Assembly (NCBI RefSeq): GCF_010389155.1
Contig: NC_057766.1
Span: forward strand, 34,915,516 to 34,979,515
Source: Erigeron canadensis
Taxonomy: Eukaryota > Streptophyta > Magnoliopsida > Asterales > Asteraceae
Direction of reading: 5' to 3'
DNA: 64,000 bases
In this document: positions 21,858 through 33,581 of the stretch, piece after piece
Layout: the number at the start of each line of letters is the position of its first letter
Numbering within the stretch: position 1 is the stretch's first letter
Made by a program: the position numbers and the translations under genes
The notes under the pieces: generated by a model
What the model was told of the DNA's origin: nothing
Seen by the model: the letters and a program-made list of their open reading frames with translations, nothing else
Databases searched by the model: none

Positions 21858-22716
21858 ATGTCAACGAAAAAGATTAACCGAAAACCACAAGACAAGGCTA
21901 AAAAGGGTAGATTAACCGAGAAATCGATGTCGTTTCATGGTCACGATAACGAAGAGTTAGTAGGGAATAAGCTAAGGAGACCAAGAACCGTGCCGGATTT
22001 GCTTGCAAATGCTAGTAGTTTTTCGACCTCCACAGAGGTTACTTTGCGTCCAAAGTTAACTAAGCTATTGCTTAACGTGACCGTACAAAGAAGCTTGGGT
22101 CCGTTACATATATTGATTTCACCCGAGTCAAGTGTTGGCGATCTTATTGCAGATTCTCTACGAATGTATTCCAAGGAAGGCAGACGACCTATCTTATCGT
22201 CACTTGATCCTTCCTCTTACGGCCTTCATTACTCGCAATTTAGCTTAGAATGTAAGCTTTATATATATTATTTTTTTAACTAACGTACTATACGTACTCG
22301 TTTAATTTCATTGTTAAGTTATGTCATTTTTAGGGAAACCATTAGTAGTACTTAATTAGTAGTTACATATGTTTGATAATTAAATATGTAATACAAATAT
22401 ATATACAATATAATAATTAATCTCCATATCAATCAATCACTTTAATTTTGTTTTTGGCACACGATTTCTAACATATATATACATGCAAGATGAATCTACA
22501 GGTTTGGAAACGGATGAAAAATTGATTGAGTTAGGTTCAAGGAGTTTTTTCCTCTGTCCAAAGCAGAGGGTCGTCTTAGCCAAAAGTGGTCATGACGACC
22601 TTGGACAAGAGTCACAACTTGGGTGTGCCGGGAGGATGATGTCATCAACACAATCATCGTCTACTTGCTCTAAGGAAGTAGAAAAAGTAGGTTGGCTTCG
22701 ATTCATGAACTTCTAG
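21858..22716 (+). CDS. At4g22758-like protein, ubiquitin-like DUF7054 domain, 202 aa
   Basis: Two exons, 21858-22251 and 22502-22716, joined T|GT to restore a Cys codon; the sum is 609 nt. The N-terminal 50 residues are basic and Ser-rich (KKINRKPQDKAKKGR). The conserved domain runs from about residue 65 to 160: LTKLLLNVTVQRSLGPLHIL, SPESSVGDLI, EGRRPILSSLDPS, LHYSQFSLE, then DEKLIELGSRSFFLCPK. This is the pattern of the plant family named after Arabidopsis At4g22758, assigned a ubiquitin-like fold and of unknown biochemical role. The C-terminal tail is Ser-rich. The second exon's splice site is supported because the conserved LE..DEKL block spans the junction. Confidence 0.88.
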
Positions 22717-23495
22717 CTTGTAGTTATATAAGATGTCCAATTTGAGGTTATGGGTATGTAATTATTATAAATCTAGTTTTCGTATATATATATAGCACGA
22801 CACATTTTACGAATTAGGACGCCCATTTCAATTTCAAGTTCTCATCATCAAATTACCAAGTATTGATGATCGAGTATACATATGCTTGTATTTGTTGTAT
22901 AGTGAGCCAGACGATTCATGCCTTGTTTACAAATAAATTGTACTCCGTATAAAAGTTATGTGCACTTATTTGGTTTTTTTTTTTTTTTATCGACATGTGT
23001 TTCTCATTTTCTAATCTAATATATTAGAGTATGATTTATGAGGCTATCATTGATATTCAAAATTTTATTATTTCAAGTTGAATCTTATCTTAGATGACTG
23101 GATCTCATCGTAAAACACTTATTGCCTATTGTCATCTACTCTTAACTTCTAGTCCACAATTATGAGATGATTCATAAAATTGTATGACTTTTGCAAACGT
23201 ATTTTTCTCTTAAAAAAAAATAATTTGATAGATACATCTAACCTATGCATTTTGAAAAACAACTATACAAATCCACAGAACTAGCTTTAAACATATGACA
23301 ATCCAAATTCTAACTTATATTTTCATTCTTGTTAATTTACGGTACTACCTTTCATATCTTTGTATTTGTACCTCGTTCAATTCATGTTCATTATAACAAT
23401 CTTTTTGCCGTTGATGGTGAAGATATTTGTGGAAAATGAGTGGCCAAATTAAAGTTGTAATGTTGATTGTTGACAATGACAAATAAAAATTAACT

Positions 23496-23537
<42 letters not shown>

Positions 23538-23650
23538 ACAAAAATTAATTTGTGATAGTTATTGATAAAACGTCCCATAAACACTTGCATTGAAAACTTA
23601 GCAAATCGTTTTTAGGAGCAGTCTAACAATGGGTATCATATCGATATGTA
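22717..23650. other. intergenic, with (AT)n tract at 23,499-23,534
   Basis: Likely 3' UTR of the preceding gene, then AT-rich DNA with an 18-copy (AT)n microsatellite. The minus-strand frame that reads through the microsatellite is an artefact. Confidence 0.5.
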
Positions 23651-23857
23651 TTGTCTTTATCAAATATCAAATTAAAATATTGCACAATCGACATGACAAC
23701 CCGAAATGTTAAGATTGTTGAAAGTCAATTGAAAGGTCGATCGGCAGCTTGTACGGGTAACCCAAATGGACGATCATATATAATTGTTAATGAGAAAGAT
23801 AACAAAGGTTGTTGGCTTAGCGAAGTTGGAGTGTGTCCAACAACCAAGAAGTTATAA
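23651..23857 (+). other. short unassigned open frame
   Basis: A frame of up to 68 codons whose second half (KGRSAACTGNPNGRSYIIV, then GCWLSEVGVCPTTKK) has balanced composition and three cysteines, unlike the surrounding AT-rich DNA. It might be a fragment of a small protein gene. I do not recognise the family and see no splice partner. Confidence 0.2.
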
Positions 23858-25146
23858 GTTGAAATCTTCTCGTGGTAAATAAATGCATAAATAATGGTTC
23901 AATTTATGAATATTCGTCTTTAAGAAACCATATATTATACATAGGACAGGATGTGCAATTTTGTTTTTAAGAAACCATATATTCGTCTTTATGAATATTG
24001 ACACAATTTTTTTTATACATAATTATATAACGTTGGGATGGATATGTGGATGTACAATTCATTAGTGTTCAAGTGGTATAGATTATATTATTGCAAGTCA
24101 TGAGAATATTCAAGTATATATCCAACTTGAAGAGTTGGACCTGTGGGGACAACTATATAAGCTAGCCTAACATGATTGATCATGCATATATGTAGATGAG
24201 GGTCTTCATATATCTATTTATATTTAGATGTTTTGTTAAAGGAAGAGGAACCAAAGCGGTAGCTAGCACTTTCCAAAGAGAAGGGAAGGTTCTCGGAAGC
24301 TGGTATTTTTGTTCCATTATGGGGGAGGTTCTGTTATAGTTTCTCTTTCGAGTGATATGCTAGTATTTTTGGTGTTAAATTTTGGGTTTTGATTAATATA
24401 TCCATTCCTGGCTATACCTAAATTGTGAAATTTTTTAACAATTAGAATAACAAAATTAGAATAACAAACTAATGATGGATACCAAAAGATTTATATGAGC
24501 CTAACTTAATCCATAACAATTGCATTCAAACTTTATGATATTTTTGTTTTATTTATATGGGAAATGATAAACATAGTCCCAGGGGCTAAGTTTAAGTTGT
24601 AACGACATGTTTAAAAGTGTTGTACATTTCATATAACCATTTCCTGAAAATATGTTTAAATATCGGAGTACAACAATATCATGCATATCTAAATAAGTTA
24701 ACTATAACCCCAGGGGCTACGTTTAATATTTTCTTATTTATATAATATCTAGATACCAAAACAATATATAAGACCTGATGATTTTCATCTATTTTTTTAT
24801 GTAATAAATTTATATGAATTATAGAATCAATTTTGGAGACCCCTAAACTTTTTAGGCCTTGTATAAGAGAAATGAAACTTTTTACAAAAAATTTTAGTCT
24901 TAGGAAATGCAATTGAGTGAAAAGCTTTTATGAATAGCTTGAAGTTTTTTAAATCCTTAGAAAGAATTTAACACATTCTCTCTTTGTTTTGCTATTAAAA
25001 GTTATTTAAAGGACTTTTTTTTTTAGCTTTTTTTATTGGAACAAAGACTTTTATAAAAATCTTTTTGGTAAATAACTTACCATTGGAAAGCCTTATTTAT
25101 TAAGCGGACAACTTGGTCAGTTGCTAAAATGGGCACAAGAGCTTAA
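23858..25146. other. intergenic, nothing recognised
   Basis: AT-rich DNA. A CCCAGGGGCTA(A/C)GTTTA block occurs twice, near 24,575 and 24,705, perhaps parts of a decayed repeat. No gene is supported. Confidence 0.45.
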
Positions 25147-26281
25147 CGGGGAGAGAAGTCATGTGGTTTAAAATCTCATCTCTCTTAAATCCCACTAATC
25201 AAATACCTCTAACTCAATTTTTCTTTTCAATCCTCCCAACCATTTTTAATGGCATTCATGACCTTCTCAGTCCTCTCAAATTTTTATTTTTCTTTTTCAT
25301 TTAATTTAATCAAACATTTTTTATTTTTTAATACAAACTTAAATATTTCATTAAAATTAAACTAAACATTACATAAACATAAATTAAAAATTACATAACA
25401 ACATAAACCGAAATTAAAAATTTACATGATAATGAAGACAACTAAATCAAACTAGCAACTGATGGTGGCTGTATCGCTGGATCGTCAAGGTATGATAAGT
25501 CTAAAGCCGATATATGCGCCGTGAAATCATATCGGAGCCGATGATGCACGTCCTCGTCCTGTAACTCCCGGTTTGCTTCCGGGTTATAAACTCTTGGCAC
25601 CGGTGGATTCATAATATGAACCGGTGATATTGCCCGCCCGTTGTCTTTGATGATCATGTTGTGTAGTATAGTACACGCAGCGACGACTTTTCCGATTTTC
25701 TCCTTTGTTCATAGCCGGAGCGGACGGTCCAAAATCTTCCATTTTCCCTTGAGAACACCAAACGCCTGCTCAACATCCTTTCTTGAAATAGCATCGCATG
25801 AACTTCTTCTCGGTCTCGATCGATATACCTACGAGTGTCTAAAGAGGTGCCGGTATCTTCAAGCTCGGCGTACACTTGATTAAAAAACTGAAAAGTACTC
25901 CCCGTAGACGAATCGTCTAACTCCGATGGAACACAAAATGAAGAAGATGAGGAAGAGGAATCCATTTTTTAGTAATGTGGTGTTTTTTTGTGTGAAAGTG
26001 TGAAGATATGTTTTTGTTTAGTGATTTTTTTTGTTTAAAAAAGAAGTGTATTTATAGATAAAGAGGTAGGGAAAATATTTTTTTTTATATATTGGTGTTC
26101 AACGGTCAAAAGAGGGATGGACCCCACTCCACACGCTCCCCCAACATTCGGATTCCCCCAGCCCGCGGCTGGCTTTTAGCCCGCCAACCTCCATGCCGTC
26201 TTCATGGCATTGTGATGGCGCCGGTGTTCCTTCGCAGGACTGGGCAAGCCGCTTGCTATGCCGTCGCCACTCCCTTCCCCC
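25147..26281 (-). mobile_element. internally deleted PIF/Harbinger element (1.1 kb)
   Basis: The direct triplet TAA borders the element (25,144-25,146 and 26,282-26,284). Its ends, CGGGGAGAGAAG and the inverse of GGGGGAAGGGAG, are imperfect inverted repeats. TAA/TTA is the target of PIF/Harbinger transposases, and the transposase remnant inside belongs to that family, so the limits and the class agree. The deletion of most of the nuclease makes it non-autonomous. Confidence 0.7.
25444..25965 (-). pseudogene. PIF/Harbinger (ALP1-like) transposase remnant
   Basis: The start codon is at 25,965. The first 60 residues (Ser-rich start, VYAELEDTGTS, RRYIDRDREE, AMLFQ) are the normal N-terminus of plant HARBI1/ALP1-like nucleases. 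The frame then jumps to the C-terminal end: in the shifted frame one reads KDVEQAFGVLKGKWKILDRP, then RL followed by TGA, then KIGKVVAACTILHNMIIKDN and a C-terminal tail ending DDPAIQPPSVASLI. Most of the DDE catalytic domain, including the first acidic residues, is missing. There is also a frameshift at the deletion junction and an in-frame stop. It cannot make a working transposase. Confidence 0.8.
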
Positions 26282-26284
26282 TAA

Positions 26285-28169
26285 AAATATGATTACCAAA
26301 GACTGGACCGGTACATCTTTGGTCAGGCTAGGGCCAAACGGGGCTCGAGTTGGGTTTCTTCACTCTGGACTATTTAAATGAGCCTGAAGGGCTTAATTGA
26401 GTTCCTTTACAAAATTACAAACCACAAACAGCCTAATACTAACTTTTTGGGTTAGCAAGACAGAAAGCCCAACAAAGACAAAAGAAAAAAAAATGCTCAA
26501 ACGTTTTTCACCGGCACGTTCTCATCATTTACGAATGTTTTGACGACCAACACAAAGAAATCAATCTGAAAGATTATTATTGAATATTTGTTGTTTGTTA
26601 CTAATTAACAGCACAACATCATCTTTCACAAGGTTAGATCTCTGTCTTCTGTTACTTGTTTTGTCGGATGAAATTTTACTGCCTACGAATTTACCTAACC
26701 CTGTAAAAAGATCCATTTGTGGTTTTTGGGTTAACATTTCCTTTTCAAGGAATTGTCTTGATTTACAGTGGAATTTATGCATCATAAATGGGAAACTCGA
26801 AACTGCATATTATTATTGTTATTGTTATTGTTCTAATTACTGAGGTGCCCAAAAGCTGTTTGTTGAAATGCCGCATTGAGTTTTGTTCATATGTATGAGA
26901 TGTTATTATGTTTAATTGTGAAGAATTTCGTGACTTTATGCGTTATTTAGAGATTTTATTTTTATTTTTTCGCATAAGAATAGAATTATAAAATCATTAT
27001 ATGAGTACAAAAGATGTAAGATTGTGAGGTATGAAGCTTGAAGTACATATGCATTTCTTGAGGCCTGATGGATTGTGAGTTTGTGAATCGTTGTATATAA
27101 AGTGTCTAGTTCGGTTGCCTAAAAACGGTAGTCTGGGTGTTTACAAGAATAACTTTGATATTTGATTTTGCATCATTAAGTTTCATAATGTTTGGTACCG
27201 AATGATTCTTAGTACAACACTTGGCTTTTGCCATTTATAACATTCACTTTGTTGCAAAACAATCTTTGATGCAGTTCTTGTTGTTTATATGAAAAGCTAA
27301 GGAATACAATTCGATGCTTTGCAACAGAGTGATAATTTTCGTAGGTTGAAAATGTGAGATATATTGAAATTCACTGGTTATCTTGCATTTTTATAACTAT
27401 TGCGGTTGTTTGTAACAAGATGAAACCAGTAGCGATTAATACTAGCTTTGTACAAGCACAATGCAACAGAGGAAGTGTCTATTTTTTTACAATATGTGTT
27501 GGGTATGTGGTTGTGTTGGTTTATATATGATGTGCAAAAAGTTAAGGGGCAGTTTGGCTCAGATGATAAGAAATAAGGCTGTAATTAGATTAACAAAAGA
27601 TCCAACGGATATTATTTCGTCCTTTTAGTTTTTAAGACCATAACATTTAGTTGGGCCCTCGAAATGATTTTATAACAATATAGTTGAAGGTAAAAAGTTT
27701 TCTTTTTCTCTCATCTATAAATACTAAACCCCATCATCATTTTATCTAAATCGATAACTTAAAACGAACTTGCTAGACATCATGACTGTAAAATAGCAAC
27801 ATTGCAATGCTAACAAACCCAGAAGTATAGCCTAAAAAATGCTCATATCTATGTATGCTTTCTAGTGCATGTGTTTTGTTCATATGTATGTGTATTTTTT
27901 AAAGACATGCTATATGCCCATATATATGTGTGTGTGTGTGTGTGTGTGCTTCTACGATGTATTTACAGGTACAAATATGTTATCTAGTCAGATACTATCT
28001 TACTAGTTACAAAGATTAATGCTGTAGTTTTGTTGATTTTTTTCTTTTTAATATTTTGTTAGTCTCAGTTTCTCGGATCTGGACCATCATTCTTAGCTGT
28101 GTGTTTCAATACGTTTAGAGAAGACAGTGCATTAGCACAACAAAGGTAGATAACAGAATATATTGAAGA
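26285..28169. other. intergenic; upstream region of the DUF3128-type gene
   Basis: Non-coding. It holds a (TG)n microsatellite at 27,927-27,948. A C/A-rich stretch near 26,450-26,640 could be a promoter or first untranslated exon of the downstream gene, but this cannot be shown from sequence alone. Confidence 0.4.
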
Positions 28170-29410
28170 ATGAGCATAGAAAAGGAAGAGGTGGTAGTTT
28201 TGCCTAGACGAAAAGTATCATGTACCACCTCTTTTGATGCTTTATGGTTCTGCTATTGTAAGTTTTTGCACTTCATATATCCACTCTTATACATGTATCT
28301 GTTTGTATGATCTACATACGAACATTTAAGATCATTTATATATGCATGTATGCATATTTAACATAAAATTTCATGATCATGGTAGCCCCAGTACATCAAA
28401 TGCAACAATACTATAGACTCGGGTCCCTTGATAATTGTGCTGGGAAGTGGAATGCTCTTGTTGATTGTTTAAAACTCAAAACAAAAAGATCTCATGAAGT
28501 CGAGGTAATTTTTTCACTTACTATGAAAATTTTCACTATTCGATTGTGTAATCTTATTAGTTGTTTGTTTAAGAAATTTAGATGACCATGTCAGAAAATA
28601 GTTATACTAACATATCATTGTACCCGATGCGTGATCTTGACACCTGGGGAAATACTAAGATTAAAGGTACTATAATCAAGAAAAAGTTATGTTCTATTGA
28701 TGTGATAAAATTTTGACAATTGTGAATATATTCATCTCCTTATCGTGTGGCTACCAATAGCGCTTTTAGACTTTCTGTTAAAATAATGGGCAGGGGGACA
28801 TGTGGGCTGGGATATTGTTTCCCTTTAAGTCTTGTGTACCTTCTGATATAAGGTAAGATTGGAATGGTTTCTTTTAAAGGGAAAGTAAGTTCCTTTCACT
28901 GTGAATCAGTTCAAAAGTTTGGACTGCCATGTGAAACTGCAGCTTACAATTTATTGTTTACAACCGTATTGGCCGTATGTTCTACATCATGCTTCATATA
29001 TGGTATGAATGATAGTAACATCTTAACAAACTTATATTTCACGGGGATCGGGGCAAGACATAGAAAGGACAACAAAGAACAAGACTAGTGTACGAAACAT
29101 CTTTCATGTAAATAAAAGATAGCGCTATATTTGTAATTATGACCGGTTTTTGTATGAAAGTACCAATTATGATGCATTTGTGTCAATATATTTCCACTAT
29201 AATTGCAAAGTTGCTGCAAGCTATGGTGTTTCTTATGTTAAATGTTTGAAAAATATAGGCCACTCGAGATTAACAAAGTTTAAGTAACAACTGCAGGAAA
29301 TTCTTGAAACGCGCGAGAAAGAAAAGACTCACATCTGGTCATTTAGGACACCAGAAGAAGCTGCTTCTAATTGGAATGACTTTTTTGGACATCTAGATGA
29401 CGAGGCATGA
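28170..29410 (+). CDS. DUF3128 / EMI1-like twin-CX9C protein, 106 aa
   Basis: Three exons: 28170-28257, 28386-28504 and 29297-29410. The sum is 321 nt with continuous phase; the first junction T|CC gives Ser. Two cysteine pairs, C-TTSFDALWF-C and C-AGKWNALVD-C, each have nine residues between them. The central PVHQMQQYYRLGSLDNC and the C-terminal HIWSFRTPEEAASNWN block match the plant DUF3128 family. Twin-CX9C proteins are usually small proteins of the mitochondrial intermembrane space that take part in respiratory-complex assembly; that role here is inferred from the motif. No targeting presequence is seen, as usual for this class. Intron 2 (792 bp) contains only a spurious open frame. Confidence 0.88.
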
Positions 29411-32395
29411 ATTACTAATGATCTGGAAGAACATACTTCCGCCCTTATATTTTTGCACTGTAAGACTTTAGTTTCTTTAGTATTAGTATTATAATAAAGT
29501 TTAAATGTTTATTTGGCTAGTCTAAATGGACAAAAATTGAGTGTGGGAAAGTCGCATTCGGTTCTAAATTTGCAATGTATGGAAATTTTATGAAAATTAG
29601 ATGTTTATACATGGCTGCAAAAAGCATCATTAATGTGGACATATGGTAATGAAGCTTTTAACGAAAACTGATGGAGAAAAATTAGTATGTTCTAGATAAT
29701 ATTTAGATCTTTTACTTCTTTTTTTTTGGATAACTTTTTATTATGAAATTACAACAAACGTCACACCACCTTTCTTCACACATGTGGATGAAAATTACCC
29801 TTGGTAAATTCTCAACGGTTCTACGCCACATGATTTCACAAAGTGTTGTCTCAATCCTTGCTTTTAGTTTTCGACTCTTTCCAGTTTTGTTTGTAGTTTT
29901 TGACGGTTTCTCGTTTTATTCTAGTGTTTGACGTAGCTCCTGATTTAAGATTAAAATGAAGATAGGGAATATATATTAATCATATGTGATATGTGAATAT
30001 TAACTGCACCTAATATATCTGTGATTTTGTTAAATAACTTTTGTTTATAGTACAATTTCTATTTCTATGAAATAAAGAGTCAACCTCGAATTGGATTATT
30101 TTGTATATGTTGCGTGATCTTTTATAGATTTATCAATGTTAATAATGATTTATATATATTTGTTTTATGATTATATATATGTTTTTTGACAAAGCCGGAT
30201 GTTATCACTTTCAACCAGTGCTAAAATTTTGTATCTTTTTAAAAGTCCAAAACCTTGATCTAAACTCTAAACTAAACAATCACAACGTATTATGTGGATG
30301 CTATATGATATTTAGCTTAATTAAATGCATCATAACTAATCCACGGGTCACTAGTTAGCATAAACCTTTTCAAGTTTTGTTCTACATTTGTCAAATTTAT
30401 TACGAGTAGTACATAGTACTCGTAGTAATTAAAGAAAGTACCGCCTTAAAAAAAAATCAAACAAAGTACGATTCTTCTTCAAGACAAGAATGTATTATCT
30501 TTACATTACCATAATTTCGGACAATGATTTGGGATTTATGCATTGATAGTGCAAGATCCTCTAACACACTACACGCAAGTCAAGGGGACCTATATGTCTA
30601 ACATTTAGGGTGCAAAGTAATGAAAATGATTCAATGATGTAACAATAATTATAGCTACTATATGGATCTTTTTTATTTATTTATATTTAACTCAAGTAAA
30701 TTTATGTCTAACATATAATACAAAAGGCAAAATACTAAGGTTTGTATCCTATATGTTTATTTCTTTTTTGGCTGAATATGACGGTCTATGATTCTTATTT
30801 CCTAAGGATTTAAGGTGATGGGGTCTGGACCATTTATGAACTATGAACTATATAAGTCGCACCGACAGTTTAGTTTCATGAAGCTTTCAATCATCAAGCA
30901 TCACAATCAATGTCATAATCATTCAAGATTATCCTAAAAAGGGGTTTTAGACCAAATGCCATTTTGTTTTCAAGGGGAAAAAAATGTGTAGGTGATCTTT
31001 AATTTAATGATTTAGAGTTGTGACATGTAAACCAAATAATAAAGATGCTAAAGCAAAAGCAATAGGAAGATAGGTAGATGGTAAGCTAAAGCAATGGTAG
31101 CTATACTTAGTCAATCTTATTTGTAAATGGAATTGGTAGTGCTATAATGAATAGAAACATAAAACAAAAATTCAAGGACCTTACATTATTATTATAGAAA
31201 AGAAAGGAAATGGATTTTGACAATGATTTAATATTTGAAAAGGATGTATATGTTAAATATGTCTGAAATAATCATTTTCTTTATTCATGAAATCTGCTTA
31301 TCGACTTAATTGGTTGAATATGCGGGAATTTAGCAACTTAACCGTGAAATATGCTTTGCTAATAAATTTGATGGAGACATAGAATGATTGTGTAACTTGT
31401 TCATTCCATATTTCCCTCAATAGAAAAGAAACAAACGTAACTGTGAAGTTAAAAAGATGATAATTTGCATATTATTGGAGAAACATATATTTATACAAGA
31501 AATTGAAAAGAATATTATCTGCAAATTATTGAAGGATGCACAAAGATGTAATTAGGATTGGAAGGGGGAATGGTGTCATATAATCACATGAAGAACAAAA
31601 TGATTAAGGTAAGATATTCAATTGACTCTAAATAATGGGCAAGTCATAAGGTTGAGTCTCAAATGTGAAACATTTAGAGTTTCATAATGAATCAGGAGGG
31701 TTTTTTTTTACTATTGCTAGAATTGTAAATCTCAGTCGTTGGGTTCTGCATTCGAAAAATAGATATGATTGGATGGACCAGTAGCCCGTGGAAATTTTGC
31801 AATCTAAAATAGCCCGAGAGCAATTTTAACAATTCTAAAAGGTAAATTACAAAGGGCTAAAATGACATAACTGATGACTATGAGGGGTAGGTGTGGAGTT
31901 TGTTAAGCCTTCAATCAATTTAAGATTAAGTACAATACAAAACATATTTAAGGGACAAATTTTACGATATAAGATTTTTCTGTAAAATACAACCACCGAC
32001 ACCAAACGCACCAAACGACCCCTTCTTACTTCAACGGCTACAAACATACATAATTGACTTTGTTACTATAATAATCATGTGATAATATATATTTCGATGC
32101 TTATTGAAATATTTTTCGTCGGAAATCCATATCCATATCATCTATACTTTTCAGGGGTTTCTTGGAATCTTATAGAATACAAGATGAACTATATATTGTT
32201 TTGGCTTTTTATAAAAACTGTAATGATTTCCCATATTGTTGCTTTATGAGTCACCACAACAGTTTCAATCCGTATCAAAACGGATTATCAGAGAGGTAAG
32301 ATATACACAATTTTCTTTCCATCTAAGTATAAAAAAATATTTCATAAAGGCCTCCGTCCTAACTGTAGAAGGAATAGTATAATGTAAGGTGTAAG
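29411..32395. other. intergenic, no supported gene
   Basis: About 3 kb of AT-rich DNA. Open frames at 29,743-29,931, 30,167-30,358 and (minus) 31,847-32,047 have no recognisable domain or partner exon. No clear terminal repeats were found. Confidence 0.45.
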
Positions 32396-32638
32396 TAGGG
32401 ATGAGTACGGGTCGAAACACAACCCGATCCGCAACCCGCGAGAGCATGAAAACGTGACCCGTGAAGGTTCGGGTCACGACTTTCCTTCACACTTTTTTGG
32501 TTTTTGCCTTCACCTAACCCGGCCCGGCCAACTCGTGACCCGCGAAAACACCAAAAACTTGACCCGTGACCCTGTCCGTTAGGGCTTTGGGCCGGTTTTA
32601 GGTCGAGCGCGGGTCAACGGTCTTTTTGCTCATCCCTA
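32396..32638. mobile_element. hAT-type MITE with TAGGGATGAG ends (243 bp)
   Basis: The ends are TAGGGATGAG and its inverse CTCATCCCTA. Flanking octamers GGTGTAAG (32,388-32,395) and GGTGTAAC (32,639-32,646) differ by one base, consistent with an aged 8-bp hAT duplication. The interior is unusually GC-rich for this region and repeats ACCCG/CGGGT words many times (GACCCGTGA, AACCCG, CCCGCGA). A decayed sequence with similar ACCCG words lies near 42,420-42,710. Confidence 0.7.
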
Positions 32639-33039
32639 GGTGTAACCGTGTAAGTGGTAAGTACTTAACAGCCTAGTATCTCATAACTACATTAAAATTA
32701 GGTTAGAAGAACAAAAACATACAGCAAAAACACATATTTCAGTATGTCCAACAAACATACCATATAAGAACGCATCTGAAACAAATAAGTAACGACATAA
32801 AAGCATAATAAATATAGATACATGCTTGATTGTTCGGTTTCTAGATAATATATTTTGCACTTGTAATTGTATTGTTTGTAACTTTGGTGTGATCTTCTAG
32901 TATTTTGCTAGAAGTCCATGTATATTTAATTTAATATTAATATATATATATATATATATGTGAGAAAATGGAGTATGTGGCTGTTAGATACCTAAGCTTG
33001 GGTGTAGAACCCTTCACATACCAATATTTTAATATATAA

Positions 33040-33427
33040 GGTAACACTCCGGTGAGATTACTTTTAAAATAAGAACGGTGAGAACACTTAAAAACATCAT
33101 TTTGATGCATTAAAAGTCCATAAAACTAACATTGTGCATAATTAATTATCATTATTTAAGTGTTTAACAACACATTGATCTTTCAAAATCGAAAAAATCA
33201 CGTTTTTGGTTTTGTGCATCCATCTTGGATGCATATTATCAAAATGATGCATCCGACAAAAAACGTGATTTTTTTCGATTTTGATGGATCAATGTGTTGT
33301 TAAACACTTAAATAATGATAATTTTAGTTATGTACTATGTCAGTTTTATGGACTTTTAATGCATCAAAATGTAGTTTTTAAGTGTTCTCATTTGTTCTCA
33401 TTTTAAGTTGGTTCTCATTTGATTGTC

Positions 33428-33431
<4 letters not shown>
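33040..33431. mobile_element. 392-bp palindromic MITE nested in another MITE
   Basis: The two halves are reverse complements over most of their length: AGAACACTTAAAAAC pairs with GTTTTTAAGTGTTCT, TGCATTAAAAGTCCATAAAA with TTTTATGGACTTTTAATGCA, and TTAAGTGTTTAACAACACAT with its inverse. The turn lies near 33,220 around GATGCATCCGACA. Ends are GGTAACACTCC and the inverse of GGGTGACAATC. It adjoins a TATATAA stretch on the left and (TA)27 on the right, so it too seems to have gone into a TA-rich target. Confidence 0.75.

Positions 33432-33485
<54 letters not shown>
33432..33485. repeat. (TA)27 microsatellite
   Basis: A perfect 54-bp TA dinucleotide run at the right end of the nested palindrome. 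Confidence 0.95.
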
Positions 33486-33486
<1 letters not shown>

Positions 33487-33581
33487 CCCCCATGCTTTTC
33501 ATGGATTAAAAAAATAAGATGTAAGGGTTCTACACCCAAGTTGAGTATCTAACAGCCACATACTCCAACCCCCTCTTTCTC

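Larger units (their letters stand above)
32960..33581. mobile_element. (TA)n-associated MITE, copy 1, interrupted by a second MITE
   Basis: The outer arms are inverted repeats: the left includes GTATGTGGCTGTTAGATACC and GGGTGTAGAACCCTTCACAT, and the right is the complementary form ending AACAGCCACATACTCC. (TA)n tracts lie directly outside both ends (32,939-32,959 and from 33,582). The same family occurs at 52,675-52,850 and 52,867-53,025. A different palindromic element (33,040-33,431) and a (TA)27 tract split this copy. Confidence 0.65.

Noticed and set aside
23345..23590. Minus-strand frame containing repeated YI dipeptides
   Set aside because: It translates an (AT)n microsatellite.
26092..26299. 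Overlapping frames on both strands with balanced composition
   Set aside because: They fall in the terminal non-coding part of the PIF/Harbinger element; length reflects GC content, and no domain is seen.
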